NCBI GenBank assembly: GCA_964354995.1
Contig: CAYHBQ010000012.1
Coordinates: 1-21,740 of the forward strand
Direction of reading: 5' to 3'
From: JBBSZK01 sp964354995
Lineage (GTDB): Archaea > Nanobdellota > Nanobdellia > Pacearchaeales > GW2011-AR1
Length of the DNA stretch: 21,740 nucleotides
The position numbers and the translations under genes are program-made. Shown piece after piece: positions 12,921-21,059 of this stretch; position 1 is the first letter of the stretch; every line of letters begins with the position of its first letter. The notes beneath the pieces are model-generated. The model was not told where the DNA came from. It saw nothing but the letters and a program-made list of their open reading frames with translations, and did not search any database.

Positions 12921-13337
12921 TTAACGACGTCCCTTCTCTATCTTGCCTTTCCACAAAAGGTGAAGTGGCTGATCATTTACTTTAATTACCTTATAACGAA
13001 TACCGGGGATATCTCCCTTAGTACGTCCCTGTTTTCCACCGATGCGTTCAATGATAACTTCATCGTGTTCATCAACAAATTTCTGTGCGAGATTACCGGG
13101 AATAAAAGCACCGACCGAAGTACCGTTCTTAATCAGCTGAACTTTGCAACACTTTCTCATCGCAGAGTTGGGCTGCTTCGCTTCTTTCTGGAATTTAGAA
13201 ACAACAATTCCCTTGGCCTGATGTGAACCTCCGGTAGGATCAAATTTCTTTCGAGTAACACGCTTTTTGAACGCCTTCTGTCTCCATTTAAATCGACGAG
13301 CGTCCTTCTTTATCTTGCGTGCATTCATTAATCCCAT
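12921..13337 (-). CDS. rps12: Ribosomal protein uS12
   Basis: The 138-residue protein is archaeal uS12, the decoding-centre protein that monitors codon-anticodon pairing. Hallmarks are KQPNSAMRK and FIPGN, the loops near the A site, and DEHDEVIIERIGG. The region DPTGGSHQAKGIVV differs from the common 'DPLEGAPMARGIV' type. The start at 13337 (MGLMNARK) coincides with the transcript start predicted from the TATA box at 13359-13367. The ATG at 13328 is an alternative. It leads a two-gene unit with rps7 and carries the promoter block shared with EF-2. Confidence 0.95.
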   Translation of the reverse strand: MGLMNARKIKKDARRFKWRQKAFKKRVTRKKFDPTGGSHQAKGIVVSKFQKEAKQPNSAMRKCCKVQLIKNGTSVGAFIPGNLAQKFVDEHDEVIIERIGGKQGRTKGDIPGIRYKVIKVNDQPLHLLWKGKIEKGRR

Positions 13338-13349
13338 GGTCGTCCTTAG

Positions 13350-13372
13350 AAAAAACGCTTTTTAAATGTTCC
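13350..13372 (-). promoter_or_regulatory. S12-S7 promoter with the shared ribosomal-type block
   Basis: The minus strand reads GGAACATTTAAAAAGCG followed by six Ts, matching the EF-2 promoter at 22 of 23 positions. It lies in the 37-bp gap after nusA. The TATA centre is 26 nt from the ATG at 13337, so the transcript is predicted leaderless. Confidence 0.6.
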
Positions 13373-13374
13373 CT

Positions 13375-13788
13375 CTATACAATCTTAATTTGTTTGCCAA
13401 ACAAATCGTACACAATTGCAGAGAGCTCAAGCAGGCGCGCCTTATTGCGCCCAATCAACGCCGCCTTATACTGTCCTCCGGCAGTTATAATCGCTTCATC
13501 ACCCTGAACTTCTAGAGATTTAAACCCTACCGGTTCAACAATATCCCGCACAAATCGTTCAATATCTTCAATCCCTCTTGACTCTTTAATCACTTTTATT
13601 TTTCTGCCAAGCGTGTCCTGAATTTCGCGAATATTTCGTCCACTCGTACCTATCGCTTTACTCATCAAATCACTGGGTACTGCAAAAACAATCGAATTAT
13701 TGTACACAAAACAGTTATGGGTTTTTATTCGCGTAACACGGTCAAACAAATTAATGTACCGCATAGTCTGCATATTAATAACGGTCAT
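13375..13788 (-). CDS. nusA: Archaeal NusA-like protein (two KH domains)
   Basis: The 137-residue protein is the short archaeal NusA, corresponding to the two KH domains of bacterial NusA without the N-terminal polymerase-binding and S1 domains. KH1 (about 30-68) has VPSDLMSKAIGTSGRNIREI with the GxxG loop GTSG. KH2 (about 95-137) has GGQYKAALIGRNKARLLEL. It is an RNA-binding protein presumed to act in transcription elongation or termination and rRNA maturation. It overlaps the end of the L30e gene by 4 bp (ATGA), so the two are coupled. The position between L30e and S12 is the standard archaeal order. Confidence 0.93.
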   Translation of the reverse strand: MTVINMQTMRYINLFDRVTRIKTHNCFVYNNSIVFAVPSDLMSKAIGTSGRNIREIQDTLGRKIKVIKESRGIEDIERFVRDIVEPVGFKSLEVQGDEAIITAGGQYKAALIGRNKARLLELSAIVYDLFGKQIKIV

Positions 13789-14024
13789 TTTTTAACTCCA
13801 AACGCCTCACAAAAAAACGCCAGTGCAAGTTTGTCAGTCAGTTCACGTTTATTCAACTCAACATGTTCGATTTCAACACCTGTTTTTTCTAATGATGCAA
13901 GTAGTTCAGCACGAATGTCGCTCGGAACAAAAACTTTTTGAATTTTTTTTGCATGTTTAGTGCATTCTCGTGCACCAAAAAATATCTTATCAGCCTTAAT
14001 AAACGCGTGTAATTCAGACACCAT
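13785..14024 (-). CDS. rpl30e: Ribosomal protein eL30 (L7Ae superfamily)
   Basis: The 79-residue protein occupies the eL30 position between rpoA and nusA. It keeps the L7Ae/L30e fold signature: a helix (ELHAFIKADKIFFGARECTKHAKK), a strand-helix unit (KVFVPSDIRAELLASLEKTG) and ELTDKLAL. It is shorter than usual (about 95-105 residues), with abbreviated N-terminus and glycine-rich loop. It binds kink-turn RNA in the large subunit in relatives. The start at 14024 has its own TATA box at 14050-14057, about 29 nt upstream, so L30e-NusA can be made separately from the polymerase genes. Confidence 0.85.
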   Translation of the reverse strand: MVSELHAFIKADKIFFGARECTKHAKKIQKVFVPSDIRAELLASLEKTGVEIEHVELNKRELTDKLALAFFCEAFGVKK

Positions 14025-14049
14025 TTTTAATAATTCTCCAGTAGGTTAC

Positions 14050-14057
14050 TATATAAA
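14050..14057 (-). promoter_or_regulatory. Internal TATA box for the L30e-NusA unit
   Basis: TATATAAA on plus (TTTATATA on minus) in the 43-bp gap between rpoA and L30e, centred about 29 nt from the ATG at 14024. Confidence 0.55.
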
Positions 14058-14067
14058 TGTATTGCCG

Positions 14068-17000
14068 TTATTCGGACTTTTTCTCTTTCTCTTTCTCGAT
14101 TTCTTTATTGACAAGCGGACCCGTAACTTTCACAAGCAGACCCGGAAGCCCAGTACCGACGGGAACAGGCTGGTTGAGAATAATATTTTCAATGACTGAG
14201 GAGAGTTCGTCTTTCTTGCCTTGAATTGTTGCGTTGATAAATTCTTTATCTGGCGTTTCAAATGCCGCACGAGCGAACACGCTTGACTTGTCCGAAACGA
14301 TTCCCATGCGCGTGACTCCCTTCACCATTCCTCCAGAGGTCATCGCATCAGAAATCAAGTCAAGATGACGCAAGTTAATTTCCAAACCCTGACTATCTAT
14401 AACTTTTTTAATTTCATTCATAATCGTTTGCCGCGCAGCCTCAATGCCGAGTACATTCGCTACTTCGTGGATATCGTTCGAGGTCACTCTATCCTTGTTG
14501 ATACCCTTAACCGTCATAACGTCCTGCAAGTTGCTTCCTGCCGTAAGGACGACATAATCTTTATCGCGCTGAGCTACAACGACCTGAGCGATGTTCTTAA
14601 GTCCAGAAACCGCGGTTCGCTTCAATTTTTCTTTGAGTTTATACATCTCTCTGAAATTCATTTCTTCAGCGCTAATTGTCACACGCAAATCTTTGCCCTT
14701 ACACGAGAATCCCTTATCGTTAAGGCGATCAACAATCGTTTGCGCTCCCACGTGCACCTGCTTGAGCGCATTAGCATCGAGTTCAAGTTCAATTTTCTTG
14801 CCAGAAAAGTCGATTTTTACTTCTCTCATAATCTCTTCAAGCTTTACTTCCTTTATCTTCTCAGCAATCACACGAGCATCTTTTTCATTGTTATGTTCTT
14901 TATCAAGATAAATTTCCATAAGAGGAGTACTTGGTTTCTTTCGAGCGTCAAATATTTCAATAAGACGCGGGAGTCCCAAGGTAATCTGCATTTCCGCAAC
15001 TCCTGCTGAGTGGAACACGTTCAATACCATTTGCGTTGAAGCTTCACCGAACGATTGTGCGGTTACTACGCCTACTGCTTCTCCCGCAGGAACTTCTTTG
15101 CCAAGATGCAACATTGAAACATCAATACCGTCGCCCCCAAATGCGAACTGTACGATGTTACCCGAAGCATCACGCACCGTGTGGTCATATTCTACTCGGA
15201 GGTCTTGCAACGCACTAACGAGTCGACGATATAAGTATCCCGACTTAGGCGTTCTGAGTGCTGTGTCCATAAGCGCGTCTCTTCCCGTAATCGCTCCAAA
15301 GAAGTACTCGGTCGGTTTGAGTCCTTGGAAGAACGATGACTTGATGAATCCACGTGCTTCAGGCCCAAGATCGCCACGTGCAAAGAACGGCAACGTTCTG
15401 CCACTGTATCCAAAATTAATACGTTGGCTCCATAGAATCTGTTGCCCTACTGAACATCCGATTTGCGTGATGTTAAGCGCGCTACCTCCAGCCTTGGACG
15501 CAATCATTTTATTGATATTGCTATCGACGGGGAAGTTTGACTTAACGATGTTACCAGCACGCGAACGAACTTCGTTCAACACCTGTGAAATTTTAACTTC
15601 TCTCGTTTCCGCAACCGTCTTGCCTGGAATTGGCGTGAGGTTTCCTGCATCCGCATCACGAATAATCTCTTGTGTCTTTCGTTCAGCGTCTTCAATAATT
15701 TCGTTCGTGCTTTCTTTTACCTTCGTGGGCACGTTCAAGTCTTGAAGTGAAAGAGTATATCCGCGTCTTGTCAAGTAATTCGCACCCAATGTAAATGCGC
15801 GCTGAACTGTTTGAAGCGCGTCATCGCGTCCACATTGTTTATCAATTGCTTTAATCAAATCGCCTGCTTCAGCCGCAAACGTCCCATCCCCAATAAGTTC
15901 TCGGGGCAATACAATCTTGGAATTTTCAGGAAGTATCTTTGAGAACACGTCGACACCAACTGCCTCTTTGGTTTTCTGATTATTGAGCACGCCGCATGCA
16001 AAGAGCAATTGGTCCGCTTCTGCTTTAGAAATGGTATCGGTGCTCATAATATAAGCGCCTGTAACGGCATCGGCGATGGTTCCGATAAGGTTAATATTAT
16101 TCTTGGAAGACATAATATTTTGTTTAACCTCAAGCAAAATCGTCGCCTCAGCGCGTGCTTCTTCAGTCTGCGGAGAGTGAATGTTCATTTCATCTCCGTC
16201 GAAGTCAGCGTTATAGGGGAAACATACGGCTGGATGTAACCTGAACGTTCGGTTGGGGAGTACGCGCACATAGTGGGCCATAAGGCTCTGTTTGTGCAAC
16301 GAGGGGTGTCGATTGAACAGAACAATATCTCCGTCCTCTAAATGACGCTCAATCTTATATCCGGGCTGAATCTCATTACATAATTCTTCTTTCAATTCTG
16401 CAGTGATACGCTTGCGTTTTCCATCGGGACGCATGACATAGTTGGCTCCAGGGTGTTCATCGCCACGTCGAATTAAGTCTTTCATACGATCCATATTCAT
16501 GGTCGTCACGCTCTCAGAAACCGTAATCGTTTTGGCAATCTCAAGAGGAATACCTACTTCATTTATGTTCAAATATGGATCAGACGACACGACCGTACGC
16601 GCAGAAAAGTTAACACGCTTTCCGGCAAGGTTCTTACGAATGCGTCCTTCCTTTCCTTTAATACGCTCCGTAATCGTCTTCAACGGCTGACCTGAACGGT
16701 GTCTTGCAGGAGGAATCTTGGTTAACGTGTTATCAAAATATGTCGTCACGTGATATTGCAACAAATCCCAGAGATCTTCAATAATAACCTCAGGCGCCCC
16801 CGCATTCAGGTTTTCCCATAGGCGCTGGTTAGCACGGATAATATCCGACATCTTGTGCGTCAAGTCGTCTTCACTGCGCTCTCCCGATTCAAGTGTAATG
16901 CTCGGTCGCACGTTAACGCTTGGCACGAGCAACTGGGACAAAATAGCCCATTCAGGACGACAGTTCTTTGAGTTAACACCCACTTTGCGCATTTCTTCAT

Positions 17001-17511
17001 CAGAAATCTTAACTAAAATCTCTCTAATTTCCGTGGGGAAAATACGTTTGGTGCCTACCATGAACGAACTGGGCTTCTCAAGCTTGACTTTTTCATGAGG
17101 TTCGTTACAGTGCGGACATACTTTTTTATCACGTGCTTTTTTTGCGCGATCAACCGGACCTAATGCTGCTTGCTTTTCATCACTTAACAAGAGCTTACCG
17201 CACTTGAGGCAGAAACTTCGCAAAAATAGTTCGATAAGGGGAATATATTTAATGTGAATAACAGGTCGTGCAAGTTCGATGCTTCCGGGGTATCCGGGGC
17301 ATTCCTTCATCGTTGCACCATCGGTACGACAGCGTACACCAGGGTCAATCGCACCCAATCTAAGATCCATAAGACCTCCATCCACGGGGAAACCATCAAC
17401 GTCATACAATTCGGGCGTAACAATCTTAGCGACACTCAACTTCTTAATCAAGTCAGGACTAAGCAAACTGAAGCGCAATGCTTTCACTCGTTTTCTTACA
17501 GGGTATTCCAT
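14068..17511 (-). CDS. rpoA: RNA polymerase subunit A, unsplit (A' and A'' in one chain)
   Basis: The single 1147-residue chain contains both halves that most archaea encode as A' and A''. The clamp comes first. The active-site loop NADFDGDEMN follows, with D436, D438 and D440 holding the catalytic Mg. Then comes the bridge helix region (YFFGAITGRDALMDTALRT), the trigger loop region (about 812-845) and the C-terminal jaw/clamp base. The summed length is shorter than A'+A'' (about 1270). The first zinc site is degraded: C61 and C71 remain, but the other ligand positions are D64 and Y74. The second zinc site (C101, C104, C132, C135) is intact. The trigger-loop GEPGTQM reads GEASTQM (822-828). 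The C-terminus is lysine/glutamate-rich. It starts 1 nt after rpoB. Confidence 0.97.
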   Translation of the reverse strand: MEYPVRKRVKALRFSLLSPDLIKKLSVAKIVTPELYDVDGFPVDGGLMDLRLGAIDPGVRCRTDGATMKECPGYPGSIELARPVIHIKYIPLIELFLRSFCLKCGKLLLSDEKQAALGPVDRAKKARDKKVCPHCNEPHEKVKLEKPSSFMVGTKRIFPTEIREILVKISDEEMRKVGVNSKNCRPEWAILSQLLVPSVNVRPSITLESGERSEDDLTHKMSDIIRANQRLWENLNAGAPEVIIEDLWDLLQYHVTTYFDNTLTKIPPARHRSGQPLKTITERIKGKEGRIRKNLAGKRVNFSARTVVSSDPYLNINEVGIPLEIAKTITVSESVTTMNMDRMKDLIRRGDEHPGANYVMRPDGKRKRITAELKEELCNEIQPGYKIERHLEDGDIVLFNRHPSLHKQSLMAHYVRVLPNRTFRLHPAVCFPYNADFDGDEMNIHSPQTEEARAEATILLEVKQNIMSSKNNINLIGTIADAVTGAYIMSTDTISKAEADQLLFACGVLNNQKTKEAVGVDVFSKILPENSKIVLPRELIGDGTFAAEAGDLIKAIDKQCGRDDALQTVQRAFTLGANYLTRRGYTLSLQDLNVPTKVKESTNEIIEDAERKTQEIIRDADAGNLTPIPGKTVAETREVKISQVLNEVRSRAGNIVKSNFPVDSNINKMIASKAGGSALNITQIGCSVGQQILWSQRINFGYSGRTLPFFARGDLGPEARGFIKSSFFQGLKPTEYFFGAITGRDALMDTALRTPKSGYLYRRLVSALQDLRVEYDHTVRDASGNIVQFAFGGDGIDVSMLHLGKEVPAGEAVGVVTAQSFGEASTQMVLNVFHSAGVAEMQITLGLPRLIEIFDARKKPSTPLMEIYLDKEHNNEKDARVIAEKIKEVKLEEIMREVKIDFSGKKIELELDANALKQVHVGAQTIVDRLNDKGFSCKGKDLRVTISAEEMNFREMYKLKEKLKRTAVSGLKNIAQVVVAQRDKDYVVLTAGSNLQDVMTVKGINKDRVTSNDIHEVANVLGIEAARQTIMNEIKKVIDSQGLEINLRHLDLISDAMTSGGMVKGVTRMGIVSDKSSVFARAAFETPDKEFINATIQGKKDELSSVIENIILNQPVPVGTGLPGLLVKVTGPLVNKEIEKEKEKKSE

Positions 17512-17512
17512 G

Positions 17513-20500
17513 TTATTCGTATTTGTTCTTCAACTCAAAGGTTGTAAGGATGTGCATAGCCAGAAGTTCATCAACAAGTAATTTAAATGCATAGGATACT
17601 TCAATAGGTTCAACGTCTGTGCTTCCCGTAACAGGACAGTACGTTTTGTTTCTAATACGGTCTCGTATCGCAAGGTGACCGCTGTTCGTTGCAACATATA
17701 AGGTTGTTTTATCTGAATCGTACCGTTCTTTCAAGAGGAGCGATGCTCCATGGGCCACAAGCGCCTGTTGTTCCATTTCTCCCAATCGAAGCGCACCACC
17801 ACGTGCACGACCTTCAGTCGGCTGGCGCGTCAAAAGCGCAACTTTACCCGATGCACGCGCATGAATCTTATTACTAACCATATATCGTAGCTTAAGATAA
17901 TACATAGTGCCGATGTAAATTTTGGCCTCCATCTTCTTGCCCGTAATCCCATTATACATAGTTTCTTTACCATCGTATCGGAAGCCCATCTCTCGGAGGG
18001 TGCCCTCAAGTTCTTCGACTTTTGCACCCGTAAACGCCGTACCATCAACATGTCGCCCGCTCACTGCAGCAGTTTTACCTGCAAGTAGTTCAATCAGATA
18101 TCCAAGAGTCATACGACTCGGAATACCATGCGGATTGAATATCAAATCGGGCCTGATTCCACGAGAAGTAAAAGGAATATCTCTCGGGTCTGCAATAAGC
18201 CCCACGACTCCTTTCTGCCCGTGCGGTGTAGAAAACTTATCTCCCGGTTCAGGCAATCGCAAGTCGCGAATACGTACTTGTGCAATCTTGTTTCCATCGT
18301 TGTCCGCAGTGATAAATACGGCATCAACGATACCTTTCTCCTCTTGGCGTATAACCGTACTTGCTTCTTTCTTTGACTGAATGCTAATGTCTTTCGCTTC
18401 CGATAAGAATTTGGGCGGCGTGGTTTTTCCAATAACAACATCTCCCGAGTGCACCGCTGCTTCAGGATATGCAATTCCATCATCTTCAAGGTATTGATAC
18501 GAGGCTTCAGTACGATATCCTGCGACATCTTTGTCAGGTACAAGAATCTCATCTTTAAGCCCGCCCGTGTATTGCAACTCGGTTGCCTTGTAGGGTCGGA
18601 AGTACGTGCTACGCCCCATACCGCGGTCAACGCTTCCTCTGTTAAGGATGACGGCATCTTCTACGTTGTATCCCTCAAACGGCATAATCGCAACGACAAG
18701 ATTCTGCCCCGACGGATATGCCTCAAGAGTATCATACATGAAACTCTTGACAAGCGGATGCTGTGGATAATGGAGGATAGAAACATCAGTATCTAATCGA
18801 GTAAGATAATTATCCGCGTAAATACCTAGTGACTGTTTAAGTGTCTTGCTTCCACGATTGAGACGAGAAGACTGGTCATGGTTTCCAAACGGCACGAGCG
18901 AAGTGATAAGTCCAAAAACATCAATTAAGTCTACTTCAAGATGTGTCGTAATCTCATTGATTTTATCGGGATAGAGCGCAACAAACGCGTCTTCTTCTTC
19001 AGAAGCATCAAGGTATTCAATAATTCCTTCTTTAACCAAATCAGTCCAGCTCAATTTTCCTTGTTCAAGCATCAAGATGTGCTCGTCTTTCAACAAGGGC
19101 GAACCATCTTTAACAATAATAAGAGGGCGCAGTACACGACCAATCTCCGTAGAAATGACTGCTGAACCCGTCTCACTCTTGCTTTGAATGCTCAATTCAG
19201 GAGGAAATTCTCCCTGTCGTCGTGCTTCACGAACACTGCGAACAAAATCAACTACCGATCGTACACTTCCGATAAATCGTCCATTGAAGAATACGTCAGT
19301 TCCTTGACCTTCAGAGCTCAATCCAAGACTTTGAAATCGCTTGAGTGCACGCGCTTCATCAAACTGTACGGTCGTAGAAACACGAGCAAGAATAGCAAGG
19401 TTCTTACGCAGACCGATTTCAGTACCTTCAGGCGTTTCGGTAGGACAGAACCGACCGTAGTGTGTCGGGTGCAACGTTCGTGCCATGAAATTTTCTTGCT
19501 CTCCCGGAAGCATACTTGAGACACGTTGCAACTGCGAAAGAATAGCAAGGTAGTTAGTCTTATCCATGTTTTGTGTTACGCCTGTGCGTTCACCAATCCA
19601 CGAACCGGTCGCAATAGCGCTCTCAATACGTTGTGTAAATAAGGTAGATTTAGCGACGGTCTTGATAGAATAGAATTTCTTTCGCTTCATAACCTTCTGA
19701 AGCGAATATTGAATGTCTCTCACAAGAATGCTTAAGTTGATTCTGAACAAATCGGAAAGTAAGTCTCCCGTAAGCTTGACACGCTTGTTCGCATAATGGT
19801 CTTTGTCGGTGCGCATCTTGTCATCCATTTTTGCGTTAAGAAACTGTTTGATAAGCTTACAGAGCGTGACTGCCTTTTCTTCACGCGCGTTCTTATCAAG
19901 TCCAATGTGCGGCAAAAGAAAATCATCAATGCGTTTCTTTGTGCGATCAAGAATTTCTTTCTTTGTACCTTGAATAGACGCCTTTTCTGCAATAGAGAGC
20001 AGGGCATCTTCAGGTGTTTGGATAGAGGCGTATTCATATAAGTTGACAATAACACAATCGTCTTCTTTACCGATGTGCTTTGCAATGTCTGCTTCCTTTG
20101 TAAGCCCAAGTGCCTTTAACAAAACAACTGCAGGGATATTTTTCAATCGACTGAACGTAACGTCAAGAATACCTTCATTAGTTTCGGTAATAGTCGTAGG
20201 GATACGGTATGTTCCACGTTGCGAGAACAGGCGAAGCATAAGACCGTTACGTCCCTCTTCAAGAAACGGTTGATTGGATGCAAGGTCTTCAGCCATGACC
20301 ATGATACGCTCATTTCCGTTGACGACGAAATATCCGCCAGGGTCAAGCGGGTCGATATAATTCTCTATAAGTTCTTCACGAGCCATACCATGCGTGTTAC
20401 ATGCGGCACTACGAACCATAATAGGAATGCGTCCGATTTCAACTTCACCACTATCGTTTTGATCGCCATACTTAGCGCTCAATTCGACAAAAACGGGAGC

Positions 20501-20758
20501 AGAGTACGTCAGGCTTCGCAATCGCGCTTCGGTAGGAGTAATTTGGCTAACACTCCCATCTGCTTCAATTGTATCGGGCTTACCAATGCGGACTTTTCCA
20601 AGAGTCACATCAACATCTTCTTTATTTGATGTTTCATTAACTTCGTTCACGATTTGTTGCATGCGATTGTGCACAAAATCGTTGAAGCTTCGAATGTTTG
20701 ATTCAACAAGTGAGTGCTGTTCAAGGTATTTTTTGATAAGAAGATGTTTTTCTTTCAT
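17513..20758 (-). CDS. rpoB: RNA polymerase subunit B, unsplit
   Basis: The 1081-residue chain is the complete second-largest subunit (B' and B'' fused). It includes the N-terminal protrusion and lobe, the fork region, the hybrid-binding part with GDKFSTPHGQKGVVG (SRHGQKG in most relatives), RPDLIFNPHGIPSRMT, and the clamp segment ending VSYAFKLLVDELLAM. The C-terminal zinc ribbon is degraded: of four cysteines only C1041 (CPVT) remains, with A1023 and S1026 at the first CxxC and T1044 in the second. The start shares one base with the rpoH stop (TGATG), indicating translational coupling. It cooperates with A and H in the polymerase core. Confidence 0.97.
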   Translation of the reverse strand: MKEKHLLIKKYLEQHSLVESNIRSFNDFVHNRMQQIVNEVNETSNKEDVDVTLGKVRIGKPDTIEADGSVSQITPTEARLRSLTYSAPVFVELSAKYGDQNDSGEVEIGRIPIMVRSAACNTHGMAREELIENYIDPLDPGGYFVVNGNERIMVMAEDLASNQPFLEEGRNGLMLRLFSQRGTYRIPTTITETNEGILDVTFSRLKNIPAVVLLKALGLTKEADIAKHIGKEDDCVIVNLYEYASIQTPEDALLSIAEKASIQGTKKEILDRTKKRIDDFLLPHIGLDKNAREEKAVTLCKLIKQFLNAKMDDKMRTDKDHYANKRVKLTGDLLSDLFRINLSILVRDIQYSLQKVMKRKKFYSIKTVAKSTLFTQRIESAIATGSWIGERTGVTQNMDKTNYLAILSQLQRVSSMLPGEQENFMARTLHPTHYGRFCPTETPEGTEIGLRKNLAILARVSTTVQFDEARALKRFQSLGLSSEGQGTDVFFNGRFIGSVRSVVDFVRSVREARRQGEFPPELSIQSKSETGSAVISTEIGRVLRPLIIVKDGSPLLKDEHILMLEQGKLSWTDLVKEGIIEYLDASEEEDAFVALYPDKINEITTHLEVDLIDVFGLITSLVPFGNHDQSSRLNRGSKTLKQSLGIYADNYLTRLDTDVSILHYPQHPLVKSFMYDTLEAYPSGQNLVVAIMPFEGYNVEDAVILNRGSVDRGMGRSTYFRPYKATELQYTGGLKDEILVPDKDVAGYRTEASYQYLEDDGIAYPEAAVHSGDVVIGKTTPPKFLSEAKDISIQSKKEASTVIRQEEKGIVDAVFITADNDGNKIAQVRIRDLRLPEPGDKFSTPHGQKGVVGLIADPRDIPFTSRGIRPDLIFNPHGIPSRMTLGYLIELLAGKTAAVSGRHVDGTAFTGAKVEELEGTLREMGFRYDGKETMYNGITGKKMEAKIYIGTMYYLKLRYMVSNKIHARASGKVALLTRQPTEGRARGGALRLGEMEQQALVAHGASLLLKERYDSDKTTLYVATNSGHLAIRDRIRNKTYCPVTGSTDVEPIEVSYAFKLLVDELLAMHILTTFELKNKYE

Positions 20759-20964
20759 CAGATGACAACCCGATAGTATTCTTGCTTACCATCTCCAACA
20801 ATCCGCTCAATTTTTATAATATCGCCTCGTTGCGCACCTTCAGGAACGCCAGAATCAGTTGCTTTTATCTTCGGCAATTGCCCAACAGAAATACGGAACG
20901 TATCTAGAAGTTTTTTCAACTCTTCCGGTTTTAGCTTCGTGTGTTTGGGCTGTAGGATGTGCAT
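20758..20964 (-). CDS. rpoH: RNA polymerase subunit H (Rpb5 C-terminal homologue)
   Basis: The 68-residue protein matches archaeal RpoH: MHILQPKHTKLKPEEL, LPKIKATDSG and RGDIIKIERIVGDGKQEYYRVVI. These correspond to the conserved assembly domain of eukaryotic Rpb5, which sits near the downstream DNA. The start at 20964 is chosen because the family begins with MH.L.PKH. An upstream in-frame GTG at 21039 would lie upstream of both TATA-like boxes (21005-21013 and 21020-21028). It is the first gene of the H-B-A unit and overlaps rpoB by one base. Confidence 0.92.
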   Translation of the reverse strand: MHILQPKHTKLKPEELKKLLDTFRISVGQLPKIKATDSGVPEGAQRGDIIKIERIVGDGKQEYYRVVI

Positions 20965-21004
20965 TTGTAACGGCGAAATGACGTTGGTAAACGGGATAAC
21001 AATT

Positions 21005-21028
21005 CTGTATAAAAGTGGCTTTTTAAAT
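21005..21028 (-). promoter_or_regulatory. Promoter region of the rpoH-rpoB-rpoA unit
   Basis: Two TATA-like elements: ATTTAAAAA at 21028-21020, sharing its 13-nt core (GCTTTTTAAATGT on plus) with the S12 promoter, and TTTTATA near 21013-21007. They predict transcript starts near 20998 and 20983, leaving 34 or 19 nt before the rpoH ATG. Confidence 0.5.
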
Positions 21029-21059
21029 GTATCGCCCACACCACAATTTCAGGCAACAT

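Noticed and set aside
14068..17511. Frameshift fusion of separate A' and A'' genes through assembly error
   Set aside because: Reading frame and conserved motifs continue without a gap across the junction, so a genuine single chain is the simpler reading.
20758..21039. Longer RpoH starting at GTG 21039
   Set aside because: That start lies upstream of both predicted transcript starts, and the extra 25 residues have no counterpart in the family.
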